DNA of 64,000 nt from Chaetoceros tenuissimus (taxonomy: Eukaryota; Bacillariophyta; Thalassiosirophyceae; Chaetocerotales; Chaetocerotaceae), in assembly GCA_021927905.1 (NCBI GenBank), contig BLLK01000047.1, forward strand, positions 3,534,001-3,598,000. The letters run 5' to 3'. Made by a program: the position numbers and the translations under genes. The notes under the pieces are model-generated. The model was not told the origin of the DNA, did not search any database, and saw only the letters and a list, made by a program, of their open reading frames with translations. Position 1 is the first letter of the stretch. Every line of letters starts with the position of its first letter. Below, one piece after another: positions 33,896 to 45,600 of this stretch.

Positions 33896-35560
33896 ATGCA
33901 TTCGTTAGCAAATTTATCGAATTTACTGCCATCGAGACGCTATGCTCTTCCAGACAAGGCAGTTGCATCACAGGTTCTAATGTATCGTCAACTTCTGCAT
34001 ACAGAATGCAAACCTGGTCTTCGCCTCAGTAGAAATTACGAAGGAACCGACGCACAAAAGAAAGTCAAACATATGCCATGGTGGGAATCAGGAGTTGAAA
34101 CGTCAAAAAAGATGGTGATTAGCTATGACAACCTAATTGTTCGGCTATGGTTGGGCGGTGCTATTATGCCATATGTAGATGGAGGCTATGCAGAAGCACA
34201 CGCCAATGTTTCTGTTCCAAAGGATGACATTGAATCTACAGAAGAAGCAAAAACAGAAGAAACAAAGAAAGATACTGAGGGGAAAGAAGGGCATATAGAT
34301 ACCTTGATTGATTCCAAGGGCTTACCACCTATCCCACATGCTTATTGGGTTGATCGACTAGGTTTTCAACAGACAGATCCACAGACTGATTTCCGATCAG
34401 GTGGGGTACTTTCATTGGCACTCATGTTGCACGTCGTTGAAGCATGTCCTAATTTACATGCAAGGTTTCTTCCTTCAGGCGATGCACACATGTTGCCGTT
34501 TGGAATTACTTGTATAAACATCACCGATATGATTGCGAAATTTTGCATGTTTAGCAAAAGCGTGGACCGTATGGATGCTCTTTTAAGCCAGAAGCCTTTT
34601 TGGAAAATGTTTGAAAATCCTGATGCTCTACTAGTTCTTCAAGAATTGTCCATGGAAATTTTGTGCAATGTTGTAGTGGAAATGGGGAGAGAAAGGAAAT
34701 GGCCAAAGGATGACAAGGATAAGAATGGCGATGGCTTTCAGGGACAAGATTCTCAAACTGAAGTGACTGTCTTTGATTTTGCAGAAATTTTATACAAGAC
34801 AGAAAAGAGGGTTAATGATGATTTGCTTGGTGCTGGCCCTAGGACAGTGGATGAATTGAGAAGTATTCATTCTAGGAATTGTACAAAATACATGAAAGCT
34901 ATCGAGAAAAAGGAACAACAAGCCATGAAAGCGTTTGAAAGATCGCAAAATCCGGGAGCGTCCAATGACCTTGGCATTGATAAACTTGGAGCTATCGCTG
35001 CAAGTAGTGAAGCTGCCAAAAATATAGAAAAAGTAGCCAACGATGTTTTGGGAAAAACTGGTGATGTCACCAAAAATGTAATTGGAAATGCTGGAAACAT
35101 GCTCGAAAATGCTGGAAAGTCTGCAAACAATCTATTTGGCAATGCTGGAAAAGTTTCTGGAAATGTAATGGAAAATGCTGGAGGTATGTTCAATAAGTTC
35201 AAAGAATTCAGTATGAGACCAAACACTCCAGGGAAGAATGCAAAGGATGTGGATAAGCCAGATCTAGAAGAAGTTGATTTTGCAAAAGCACCTGAAAGTG
35301 AAAATGAGGTTGGCACAAAGGAAAGTCCACAAAGTCCGGTTGAAGCAAAATCAACCTCTCCGGCTGCAGCACCAGCAGCAGAAAGCAGCAAGTCTGCATT
35401 AGACGAAGCTGAGGATCTTCTTTCATTTTTGGACGACGACATTGATGTAGGTATGAAAACAGAACAAGCAAAGAAGGAATTCGAAGATCTTTTAGGTAGT
35501 TCGACTCCAGCAAAAGCATCTACAGATTTTTTCACCATAGACGATGAAGATTTTCTATAA
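33896..35560 (+). CDS. ELMO-domain protein with 11-mer repeat tail
   Basis: Intronless, 554 aa from ATG 33896. The ELMO domain spans about residues 145-330; its signature is clear in DRLGFQQTDPQTDFRSGGVL, where the Arg of the DFR motif corresponds to the residue implicated in Arf-GAP activity of ELMOD proteins. An acidic insert (EEAKTEETKKDTEGKEGH) sits before it. Residues about 375-450 form a Lys/Asn/Gly-rich stretch with NAG repeated at 7-, 11- and 11-residue intervals (NAGKSANNLFG, NAGKVSGNVME), the pattern of synuclein/apolipoprotein-type amphipathic helices that bind membranes. The C-terminus is acidic and ends with SFLDDD and DEDFL. By family, a regulator of Arf or Rac-type small GTPases; membrane tethering through the 11-mers is my inference. 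Confidence 0.85.
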   Translation: MHSLANLSNLLPSRRYALPDKAVASQVLMYRQLLHTECKPGLRLSRNYEGTDAQKKVKHMPWWESGVETSKKMVISYDNLIVRLWLGGAIMPYVDGGYAEAHANVSVPKDDIESTEEAKTEETKKDTEGKEGHIDTLIDSKGLPPIPHAYWVDRLGFQQTDPQTDFRSGGVLSLALMLHVVEACPNLHARFLPSGDAHMLPFGITCINITDMIAKFCMFSKSVDRMDALLSQKPFWKMFENPDALLVLQELSMEILCNVVVEMGRERKWPKDDKDKNGDGFQGQDSQTEVTVFDFAEILYKTEKRVNDDLLGAGPRTVDELRSIHSRNCTKYMKAIEKKEQQAMKAFERSQNPGASNDLGIDKLGAIAASSEAAKNIEKVANDVLGKTGDVTKNVIGNAGNMLENAGKSANNLFGNAGKVSGNVMENAGGMFNKFKEFSMRPNTPGKNAKDVDKPDLEEVDFAKAPESENEVGTKESPQSPVEAKSTSPAAAPAAESSKSALDEAEDLLSFLDDDIDVGMKTEQAKKEFEDLLGSSTPAKASTDFFTIDDEDFL

Positions 35561-35916
35561 GTCATTAGTCAAAAATACTCACTCCACTTGAAATTATCAA
35601 AATAAACTTGTGTATATATACTAAACATAATTACAATGAGTAAGATATTACGTTTATTTTCTTGTAATTAAAGAAAACACCTGGGTTTAGTCACCTTTGA
35701 AATCAATTCTTTTGGGTAATATGGTTCCTTTTCTTCTCCTTTTTTTACTGCCCAATGCGTAGTTGAAGTTAGTAAATAAATACATCAGTTATTTTAGCCA
35801 CATGTGTCAATTCTGGAACCAAGCCGCCATCTCAAACGAAACAGAAAACAACAGAACTGAGATGAGCAGTCAACAAACACTTCTTCTCACAAGCTTTTCG
35901 TAAAGCACTATTGAGG
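35561..35916. other. intergenic
   Basis: 3' flank of the ELMO gene and promoter of the next gene. No RNA gene or repeat seen. Confidence 0.4.
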
Positions 35917-36483
35917 ATGAAGTTTACAATTCTCAGGCTCATTGCAGGCTCACCTGCATCGCGCTCCCCCCTTGCTGCTAGCAGTGAGGATGAAAAGTCA
36001 AGCTCTCCAGAGAGCCCTCCGGCTCAAGGATTGTTTGCAAGGTATCTCCCTTCTGTATTCTCATTCAGAAGGAGTTCCGACTCCGATGTCGACTGTGCTG
36101 ATAGCACCTCGGCTTCTGGAAGCACGGAAGGAACCGATGGATGTACCAACACTGGCGGAAATGCTACTGCTGAACGCAGAGCTTCTTCCAGAGCATCCAA
36201 ACGTCCTTCCTCCTCCCGGTCTGTGAGATTTATGCCAAATCATGAAACTCGTGAAAGACCTTTTAGGAGGCTTGCCGATCAGTACTGGTATCTTCATGAG
36301 GGATGTCCAAGAGATTGTGATCTCCCGAAGAAATCAGCTGAGATGAGTCCACCCTCCTGTGGTCTCATGAAGGCAACTAGTTCGTCTTGTAGAGAACCGC
36401 TTGGATCTGGCTACGTTATCGTAGAAGGTCGTATTCGTCGGTACTCTCATCGCTTGCATCAGAAGGCTCTCAAGTCTATCTAG
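35917..36483 (+). CDS. unknown Ser/Arg-rich protein, GC-rich gene
   Basis: Intronless, 188 aa from ATG 35917. Rich in Ser, Pro and Arg (residues 12-110), then a more ordered segment, RSVRFMPNHETRERPFRRL, followed by DQYWYLHEGCPRDCD and a basic C-terminus (IRRYSHRLHQKALKSI). No signal peptide, membrane segment or known domain. The coding sequence is clearly more GC-rich than neighbouring genes, with many C/G-ending codons (TCC, CCG, CTC). The stop TAG is directly followed by GTGAGT, a good splice donor, so a 3'-UTR intron is possible; a candidate acceptor is TCTACAATAG near 36668. I cannot assign a function. Confidence 0.65.
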   Translation: MKFTILRLIAGSPASRSPLAASSEDEKSSSPESPPAQGLFARYLPSVFSFRRSSDSDVDCADSTSASGSTEGTDGCTNTGGNATAERRASSRASKRPSSSRSVRFMPNHETRERPFRRLADQYWYLHEGCPRDCDLPKKSAEMSPPSCGLMKATSSSCREPLGSGYVIVEGRIRRYSHRLHQKALKSI

Positions 36484-36636
36484 GTGAGTAATGAATGAAG
36501 GTCATGTTGGTGTGTTGTACTTATGTGTTTTGTATATGGCGGCGATCGATGATAGATTTGTATATCTTTCAACAAGACTCATTTGACATCAGATTTGACT
36601 CCAAATACAACGTTTACATACCGACAATACATATAC

Positions 36637-37228
36637 TCACTCTTCCTTTCTTTTCTTTCTACAATAGGCATGTGATAGCGAACTGCATCTCTCTTCAACC
36701 TTTGTGTAGAGGGGGGAGGCTTTAGATACAGGATATTTGTTCGTTGAGAAAATTGAACCATTGATGAAACCACGCAACAGGTCGTTAAGGAATCCATGTA
36801 CTAACAAAGGATCGTCCTCTGGACGGTTGTACATGACCCATCTCTGGACGCCAAAGGAGATTGGGGTTGATTCATCCTTCTCAACCCAGGCCTAGCCTGT
36901 TCGTCCCCTTCCATTACTTGTAGTGGAAACAGCAATGAATTTATTCATTGTCTGAAGCAGCTCGACTTTCACTTACCCAACCTGGGAACAAGTTGATTCG
37001 CCAGAAATGGTAGTTGAGAGGTGTTTGGGGTTCACTAAGTAGCAATGCGTAAGCGATTGTTGTAGGTTCATCTTTTCTTTTTCTCTGGCAAAAACGAAAT
37101 ACATCTGTCCTGTATCTAAGCTCGATCTCACCATTGGATTGGGTTGTGTGACTTGTCCACGGCTTCTCTCGCTCCAACTTGTTCAAGGCCTTCACGTGGC
37201 TTGGAGTGTCAGTAGGAAGTTGTTTCAT
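36637..37228 (-). CDS. unknown two-exon gene
   Basis: On the minus strand, exons 37228-36977 and 36891-36637 join across an 85-nt phase-0 intron (GTAAGT...GGCTAG) to give 168 aa. Coding character is suggested by the long open frames on both sides and their clean phase-0 junction (FPGW joined to AWVEKDE). Segments such as TTIAYALLLSEPQTPLNYHFW and YNRPEDDPLLVHGFLNDLL look like a folded protein. The frame is open about 75 nt upstream of ATG 37228 (STLASEVRAITAQRFKE), so the true start may lie in an earlier exon. Family not recognised. It ends 154 bp from the stop of the plus-strand gene at 35917-36483 and would overlap its 3' UTR if that gene is spliced downstream. Confidence 0.5.
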
Positions 37229-37429
37229 TTCTTTGAATCTTTGGGCTGTGATAGCCCTGACTTCTGAAGCTAACGTTGAACAAACTTTTCTTTTTAATCA
37301 TGCATCGATCGTTAGTAGATTTTGTGGTTGTAAACTTGGTGAGTGCATTTCATGTCATTACTGAATACTCTCTCGCTCACTTAATTTACTCATTATAGGA
37401 AGTGTCTTCTCCAGTATGAATATCAATCT

Positions 37430-39190
37430 TTACAAATCATCTAGATCAATTTCATTTTCGTCTACTGCAGGGGCAATATTCCCAGAGAATGAGATTTCTG
37501 GATCCTCCTCTTCTTCATCGATATCAATTTCATTGTTGTCTACATCATCAATATCTATCTCATTTGCATCAACATCTGTATTTGACAAAGCGGAATTGTT
37601 GTAAATATAGGGGACTGTTATGATGTGATCTAAACCTAAAAGCTTCAGCAAATCATCAGTCTGAGGATTTCCAACCATTCGACCTTGATTTATTCGCTGA
37701 TTGGCTCCAACGCTTCCGTGAGGTCTTAGTGTCATGGTAAAGTTTTCAGGAATTGCAGTCGCAATGGAATGGCTTTTATTGATCTCTTCTAGCTTCGATC
37801 GAATACTATCTATATCTTCTTGTGTAATGTCGATCTCATTGACGTCTGGATCAGGCATTGATGCTTGCGATGAATGTGTCCAATGATGCGTCTTTTGCAA
37901 AATCGCCAACCACTCCAAATCATAACAAAGGCGTGATTCAGAGGAAAGACTTCTTCCGTCACCAAGTTCGTTTTCTGATACATTTACAATTTGAAGATGA
38001 TGTTTCTTAGGAAGACACTTATCCAATGACAAAAATTTGGTCATAAGTTCCGACAGTGTAGGTTGATCATTACATGTATCATCCGACTCTAATGCAATAA
38101 ATGTAGTATCACTTGTGATCTCTTCTGTCTTTCCTACTGGTTTCTCGTCATTCTCTTTGATAGAAAGTTTGTGTTGGAATGTAGCTTGAAATTTCACATG
38201 TAAGTGAGCCGCAAACCAAAAGGATGGTTTCAATGAGTTGAGCATTTCTTCGTTTGCTGGGCTCCCCAAGTTATTGTCCCTGATTTCCTGCTCAAAAAAC
38301 TTCTTCTTCCTAAGCAAAGCATCAACGTTTCCATGTTGCTCTATACCCCTAGGCCAATCATGACTCATCATTATATCTAAAACTGGCCTTTGCTTGATTT
38401 TGTCCTCATTCTCTTTTTCCAATGATTGCTGTGGCTTCGCGAGAAGTTTGAATCGAGCAACTTCAAAGTTACGTACATGATAGACACTCCGCAACGTCTT
38501 GTTATCATAAGGTGGAAATTCAAACCTTCCCTTGCGATAATCCCAGTCTTTATAGATCCCTGACATTCCACCGATCCTTATACCTCTGTAATTGACAACT
38601 CCACAAGCACCCAGATAATATACATTAGGAGCTAACCAACCACCATAGTATAATTCTTGCATATAACTCGAACTTTCATGATTCCCCCCAATCACAATTG
38701 TCAAAATCGGCGCAATCTTTTCTCCCGAGTAATATTTATAGAAAGACCCAATATTTCTATACTTTGGCGGGACACTAATCGTCTCAAAATCAGTTGTATT
38801 TCTTAATGCTTGGAAATCTCCACAGCATAACAAAAGATCTATCCGCCTCTCATGTATTTGTTGATAAGATTCAAGAATATCATATATATTTTCCAAAGCT
38901 CCATGCGAACAGCCTTGCACTGCAATACGAACAGAGTTTCCTGAGCCATCATTCGTTCCAATTTCTTCTATCCTAAAGATATCTTCATCGTTTATTTGAA
39001 AGTCATTTGAGTTATGATTCGAGTTAGATCCGTAGTGATTGTTGAATCTTCCCCGTCCTCCTCTGCCTCTCCCTCCTCTGTGATTTCCTCTACCACGTCC
39101 TCTGCCTCCTCGACCTCTTCCACGTCCCCTTCCTGGTCGCTGCATTCTTTGCATCTGCCTACGGACCTCATCATACGCAGGATTACTCAT
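37430..39190 (-). CDS. DBR1: RNA lariat debranching enzyme
   Basis: Intronless, 586 aa. Cleaves the 2'-5' bond of excised intron lariats in the nucleus. All metal-site motifs of this metallophosphoesterase are present: GCSHG, CCGDFQA, GGNHE, MSHDWP and WFAAHLHVKF, as is the DBR1 signature GGWLAPNVYYLG and the LSLDKCLPK segment of the C-terminal domain. The catalytic domain starts near residue 88. Before it lies an RG/RGG-rich stretch (residues about 17-48, e.g. RGRGRGRGGRGRGRG), which is not typical of DBR1 and would suit RNA binding or phase separation. The last 60 residues are acidic with repeated NEID motifs (ANEIDIDD, NNEIDIDEEEE, ENEIDLDD). In a genome this rich in short introns, lariat turnover is expected to be busy. 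Confidence 0.96.
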   Translation of the reverse strand: MSNPAYDEVRRQMQRMQRPGRGRGRGRGGRGRGRGNHRGGRGRGGRGRFNNHYGSNSNHNSNDFQINDEDIFRIEEIGTNDGSGNSVRIAVQGCSHGALENIYDILESYQQIHERRIDLLLCCGDFQALRNTTDFETISVPPKYRNIGSFYKYYSGEKIAPILTIVIGGNHESSSYMQELYYGGWLAPNVYYLGACGVVNYRGIRIGGMSGIYKDWDYRKGRFEFPPYDNKTLRSVYHVRNFEVARFKLLAKPQQSLEKENEDKIKQRPVLDIMMSHDWPRGIEQHGNVDALLRKKKFFEQEIRDNNLGSPANEEMLNSLKPSFWFAAHLHVKFQATFQHKLSIKENDEKPVGKTEEITSDTTFIALESDDTCNDQPTLSELMTKFLSLDKCLPKKHHLQIVNVSENELGDGRSLSSESRLCYDLEWLAILQKTHHWTHSSQASMPDPDVNEIDITQEDIDSIRSKLEEINKSHSIATAIPENFTMTLRPHGSVGANQRINQGRMVGNPQTDDLLKLLGLDHIITVPYIYNNSALSNTDVDANEIDIDDVDNNEIDIDEEEEDPEISFSGNIAPAVDENEIDLDDL

Positions 39191-39630
39191 ATTGTTCTTA
39201 TGGAGGAGGGAGAAAGATAAGGAAGAAGTAGTAGTAAGAAGCTCTAGCTAGTACTCTCATTCATTACAAATTTTGTAATAGGTTAAGAAAGAATTGTCTA
39301 CCTCACACTGAAACGGTCGTTGAGATTAGAAATTTGATTTGTGAAGTTAGTCAGAGGAGGACAAAGAATAATAAGTAACTTTAACAAAATAGTGATAAGT
39401 CCTGGGAAATCCTCAACCACTTCCATTGTAATACTGGACAAAGTACCTACGGATTGGGAAATCTTTCCAGAGGAGAAGGCGAAGAAGAAAGGAGAAAGTG
39501 CTCTGTATGTGCTATGTTGTATCCACATGAACACTTTCCACTTTTATAATCTCACATAGGATACGTAAAGGAAACCAAGAATAGCTAATAATAATTCTAA
39601 ATTTCACGAGTGAACGAGGATAACTTTAGT
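39191..39630. promoter_or_regulatory. divergent promoter region, DBR1 / giant surface protein
   Basis: 440 bp between two divergent start codons. No coding frame is convincing. The leader before ATG 39631 is AT-rich (TAATAATAATTCTAAATTTC-like). Confidence 0.45.
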
Positions 39631-42600
39631 ATGACCGGCTTCAAAGGGACGAATATCGCGTCAATCCTACTACTATTGAATGTTTTCCTTTTGGAAAGAA
39701 GAAGTGGAGTTTTGGTTTTAGGAGTTCAACAACACGGTCACAGGAGAGCTGGTTCGGGTGGTTCTTTTTCAAAGCAGGAACCATCTCTAGTATCCAACTT
39801 TTTCAAACTAAAAACACATACCAAACAGGAAGAAGATTCCAAGGGTGAATCATCTGCATTTATCGATCAAAAGGACGTCGTTCAAGCCCCGAAGAAGACA
39901 AAAGGCGAAGAAAGATTCCAAGATACTGATGCTTATGATTTTGAAAAACATACCAAACAGGAAGAAGATTTCAAGAGTGAATCATCATCTGCATTTATCG
40001 ATCAAAAGAACGTCGTTCAAGAAGCCCTGAAGAAGAGAAAAGGCGAAGAAAGACTTCAAGGTAGTGATGCTTATGATTTTGAAAAACATACCAAACAGGA
40101 AGAAGATTTCAAGAGTGAATCATCATCTGCATTTATCGATCAAAAGAACGTCGTTCAAGAAGCCCTGAAGAAGAGAAAAGGCGAAGAAAGACTTCAAGGT
40201 AGTGATGCTTATGATTTTGAAAAACATACCAAACAGGAAGAAGATTTCAAGAGTGAATCATCATCTGCATTTATCGATCAAAAGAACGTCGTTCAAGAAG
40301 CCCTGAAGAAGAGAAAAGGCGAAGAAAGACTTCAAGGTAGTGATGCTTATGATTTTGAAAAACATACCAAACAGGAAGAAGATTTCAAGAGTGAATCAGC
40401 ATCTGCATTTATCGATCAAAAGGACGTCGAGAAAAGAAAAGGCGAAGAAAGACTCCTAGGTAGTACTATTATTGATTATGTTGATGACAAAAGCGCTGCA
40501 GGAGGAGGAGGAGAGGAAGGTTCAATCGTTCCAAAAAAAGGCGACAACATGCGTCAGGCCATTTTCAGACCCGTTTTGGGTTCTCATGAGCACGGTCGAG
40601 TGCCAAGTAATAAAAAGCGCCTGGATAGTACCTTTTCTTTCCCCAACCGTCACTCTACTTTTGCCAAAAGTTCAAAGGAGGAAGATGCTGAATTGACTCA
40701 ATTCACGGAAGCAGTTAGAAGTAGAAACTTGAAAGGTGAATCTATTATGGAGGATAATATCTTTACTCACAAGTCTCTACCTCTGGAACCTTTGAATGAT
40801 GAACAGAGCAGAGCTGAGGATGTAGTTCGTACTACTACAAGTAGTCGTTCAGTTCGAAATAATGACGGAACAAAAGCAAAAGTATTGGACAGTCATCAAG
40901 TTACTAGCAGAACAGTGTCTGCGAGAAATAGGTTTTCGTCCTCTCGATCTGGAGCTATGCAAATGCCACTCACTGCAGTACGCTTCATTTCGAATTACAA
41001 CTATGATGGCACAGATACTTTACATTGTCTAAAGGTTAAAAATCTTCGAGTTCCATCTAAATTGCTAATCAGACCTTGCGATAGCATTATTGACCAAAGC
41101 AACTGGTTTTACTTTGACTCCAATCAGTATCTACGCCTCAGTATTGATTCGTCAAAGTGCATCAGATGGGTAAACACACGCTTGTTTCTTGACAATTGCC
41201 CTTTGGAAGCTACAAATCTGAAAAGAGCAAAGTTTCAATTCAACAGGATTCTCACAGGAATTGAAGCTCAAAAAGGCGATAATTCAAGACAATGGATGAT
41301 TGGTGTCGATCCTACGGATAAATTTGACTTGGTACGTTTGTATCTCAGAAATGGCATTAGAGATAATAGATCATGTTATGCATGGGAAATGGATTATGCA
41401 AGTGAAAGCCCATCTCTTTCACCAACGGCATCGCCCTCTGTCACTCCAACTGCCAAACCTTCATCCAGACCATCATCTCATCCGTCTGCTAAACCATCCA
41501 GCGAACCTTCACTTCGTCCAAGCTCATCACCTTCAGTGACTCCGACAGCTGAACCTTCTATGCGTCCCAGTTCCTCTCCTACATCTAAACCATCTAGTTC
41601 ACCTTCATCAGAGCCAAGTTTACTTCCTTCAGATCAGCCTTCACTTCTTCCAAGCTCTGAGCCTTCTTTGTTTCCTTCGAGCGAACCTTCACTACTTCCA
41701 AGCTCTGAACCTTCACTACTTCCAAGCTCTGAACCTTCTCGTGATCCCAGCTCAGAGCCAAGTTTACTTCCTTCGAGCGAACCTTCACTTCTTCCAAGTT
41801 CAGAGCCAAGTTTACTTCCGTCATCTGAGCCATCTCGCAGTCCAAGTTCAGAGCCTAGTTTACTTCCGTCATCTGAACCTTCTAGAGAACCCAGCCTTTT
41901 GCCCTCTGTAGAACCAAGTCTTTTGCCCTCTGCAGGGCCATCGAGCCTTCCGACAAGTGAGCCTTCATTGCTTCCGTCTTCTACGCCTTCGACTATTCCT
42001 TCCGATGAGCCTTCAACTGTACCAAGTGATTCTCCTTCACGTCTTCCTTCAAGCGAGCCATCAAATTTTCCAACTGAATGTGCTGATGAAGTTGGTTGGG
42101 TTGTTGGTGGGCAGTCTGAATTCAGTGGAATGACTTGTACTCAACTGAGCTTCAGTTCTTTTTCTTCTGACTGGTGTAACGTAGTTGGTAATGTGACTGA
42201 CCATTCCTATAATGGTAAAAGTGTGAAAGAGGCGTGTTGTGCATGTGGTGGATCACATTACTTCTCGACTTATCCATCTAGTACACCATCCAGTAGGCCG
42301 TCGATATCGGCTGTGCCTACTACAGACAGTGAAGCTCCATCTGAATTACCTTCTTCGCAACCTTCCGTTTGTATTGATACCCCTGATTGGGAGTTTGTAC
42401 ATGAAGGTGCTTCTCTCGGATGCAATGCGATCGCAGAGTATCCAGACGATTTTTGCGAAAGGTTCAAGGATATTTATTTCTTGGATAAAAATACTTATTC
42501 TGCATGCTGTGCATGTGGAGGAGGAATTCATCATTCTACATCTCCCAGTTCTACTCCCACCAGTCGTCCAAGTATCGTACCCAGCTCGAATCCTACATTG

Positions 42601-45600
42601 TCTCAAGAACCATCTGTGGCTGAAACATCCTCACCAAGTGGATCTCCTTCAGTATCTCAAGAACCATCTCAAGCTCCTGTAAGACAACCAGGAACAGTTT
42701 ACGATGATCAAGAATGTAATCATAGCTCTGAATGCAAGAATGTGGGAGTCAGTTTCTGTTTGCCAAACAATGACGACACTATATTCACCAGCACTGGAAA
42801 AATTTGTAGAGCGAGCACGGTAAGCTTTACATGTCTTGTTATCTATTTATTGTTTTAGTATAATCCTTCTAATATTTTTGAAATAGGACTCTGATTCTGA
42901 TAGGCTTTTAGGAATCAAGGAATTGCAGGAAAATACTCAGGAAGATAGTGCTATAGGTTTAAGATTTAGAAGAAGAGATGTAAGTTTTGATTTTTTATGC
43001 ATTTAGCATTTCCATTTTTGTCTTTTCTCTCTCATATGCATTCTCTTCGCCATCCTGGATAATTATAGACATCTGCAGTGTATGATACCATGTCATCACT
43101 TTTCAACGGTGTTTCTAGAGCATATTCACCGATCGACAATGCTTACAGAGGAGGAATATTGAAGAATGCAAATAATGCGCTGATTGATCTTGATGGGAAT
43201 ACTTGGACTGCTGTAAAACTTAGCAATGTTGATCAAAGCGAGAATCCTTATAAGATCACACAGCATACATGGATGCGTTTCACTTTCACCTTAAAGACTG
43301 AAACCAATGCACATGCATTGTGTCTAGATTTTGATGCTATTGCAAGTGATGCTAGAAAATGTTTCTACCTCGCCGGAACCGACATTGATCCAACCAAACA
43401 TTTTGCTCCCAAGACTACAATTGATATGCAAAGAGCAAAACTTTTGAACTTGGCTTCTGGAAAGGTTGCCAGTCAAATTTCTACAGATATTGATGATGTC
43501 ACTGATGCGTATAAAGCCATAGATGGGTACATTGATCCGAAGGATAAGTATCTATCTCTTCCCGAGAAGAATTCCATCACCAAAACAAAGCATGAAAGTA
43601 ACCCATGGTGGGAAGTTGACTTTCAGAGTACTGTATCCATCAACAGAATTGTGATCCACAAAGCTGAGAAGTCCGCCCTTGATGAATTTGATTTGAAAAT
43701 TTGTTTAGGAAATGATTGTACTGTCCAAGTTGAAAGGGTAGTAAGTCATAATGCAATCATTGACCACAGACTAAGTACTCCAAAATCTGGTGACAAAGTC
43801 AGGATTCAGATGGTAGGATCAGGAGTATTGGCTCTGGCTGAAGTTCTTGTCTTTGGTCCTGATAAACCTAATGATGAAGGTAACGTTGTCAAAACCTTCA
43901 ATGTCCCAATAGGTAAAATGCTCATGGAAGGGATCAGCTTTGGATATCCTATCTGGAACGGTATTAAAAGTCAACTACAATCTTCGAGCAGCGCTACCGT
44001 AGTTCTTGACAGAGAGAACCATCTTGTTAGTGATGTAATGGTAAATTTTTCATCCCAGATTACTTCTTTTCATGCAGAATTGAAGAAGAATGAAGAATTG
44101 GAGTGTTCAGTGGATTTGGACAGTCTAGTTACTGGCACGAGCTTTGTACATGTTACTATGCCACCAAATTGTATCGGTAATAAGATTGAGATAGATGGAG
44201 AAGTAAGTAAAGCTCAGGTTTTCGGGTCAAAAGAAAATAATGAGAGTGTTTATGGAAGACCTTTAATCAATTTCATTTCTTTGATTCAAGATGATAGATC
44301 TGAAGAGACCAGTGGGGAGTCGTCATTCTCTAAGATTGAGCTTTATGAGAGTACAGTGATTAGCGATGATACAAACATGGTAAGTATTTGGCATGATCTA
44401 TTTTCCTCGAGATTTATTTCATAGTACTCACAGTATCCATTTTAATTTTGTTGCAACAGTTTCTTCCTCTGAAAGTCAATGGTGTTGACACCTCTAGTGC
44501 GATATCCTACGGCAATGTCGCAGCCTTTCATCAGGATTTTGGAGGGAAAATTATCATGAGCAGTGACAAAACTCAAGCTACCATCTCTGGGAATGCATGG
44601 AAAGCCTTCGAATTGGCCACTCCAATTCTTGTCAATCCAAAAACATCATTGACTTTTTCCTTCACATTGACTGAACATGTAGAAGGTCATGCTATATGCG
44701 TCGATAATGATCTCGATCACGATCCTTTCGTTGGAAAAGATCTTCGATGTATATTGCTTGCCGGGACCCAGTTCACTCAATGGAGACATGTTTATAGAAA
44801 GAATCTAGCTCTTGATGGAACAGCATTTCAAAATGCTGATTTGAGTAGTGGCTCTTTAGGTGCTGCACAGAATGGTAATGATGGTAACCTGAACACATTC
44901 ACAAACACTGGTTTGCCTGGTAATGATTCCAATGGCAATATTGTGGATACTGACTTTTGGGTCCAGATTGAGTATGGATGGGTTGTGGAAGAAGTAATTA
45001 TCCACAACAGAATGGATTCATATGTTAAACGTTTCAATGACTACACTGTCTATATCAGAAAGGTCGATGGTACTACTTTGGCCGAGAAGAGATTCAAAAA
45101 AATTTCTGAGAGTGGAATCGTTCGTGTGAGTGGATTCAAGGATTATGAGTCTGAGATGACACCGAATGAAGATATTCAGGTCGGAATCAAGCTTCATAAT
45201 ACCGAAACGTCAAAATATCCCCACATGATTGGAGAGATCCTTGTCTATGGTAGACCACTCATAGGACGTGCAATGTCCTTTACAATCAATTTATCAGATT
45301 TATTCCCTGATCCAGATTCAGACTCAATTCGTTACGTAGCATTGATTCAAGACAATGATGGAAGTCCATCACAGGGCCAGTCCACGTTCTCCGCAATTCA
45401 AATCCAAGATGGGGCCCAACCTCCATCGAGAGGAACTGCATTGGGTCAAGAGAATGATTTTGATCCTGAAGTGCCGCACGAACACGTTGACTTTGGAAAT
45501 TTAGTTGCTCCAGATCTGGATTCAGATAGCACCACAAATAGTTGGTCTGATATCAATGCTCACTTCCCATCCAGAAATGATGGATGGAAAGTTGTCTCGG

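Noticed and set aside
34867-35565. 232-residue minus-strand open frame opposite the ELMO gene
   Set aside because: It is the antisense shadow of a clear coding region and has biased Ser/Phe composition as expected for that.
41405-42078. Collagen- or CRISPR-like repeat array
   Set aside because: Repeats are in frame, code for Pro-Ser motifs and vary in codon choice; there are no spacers.
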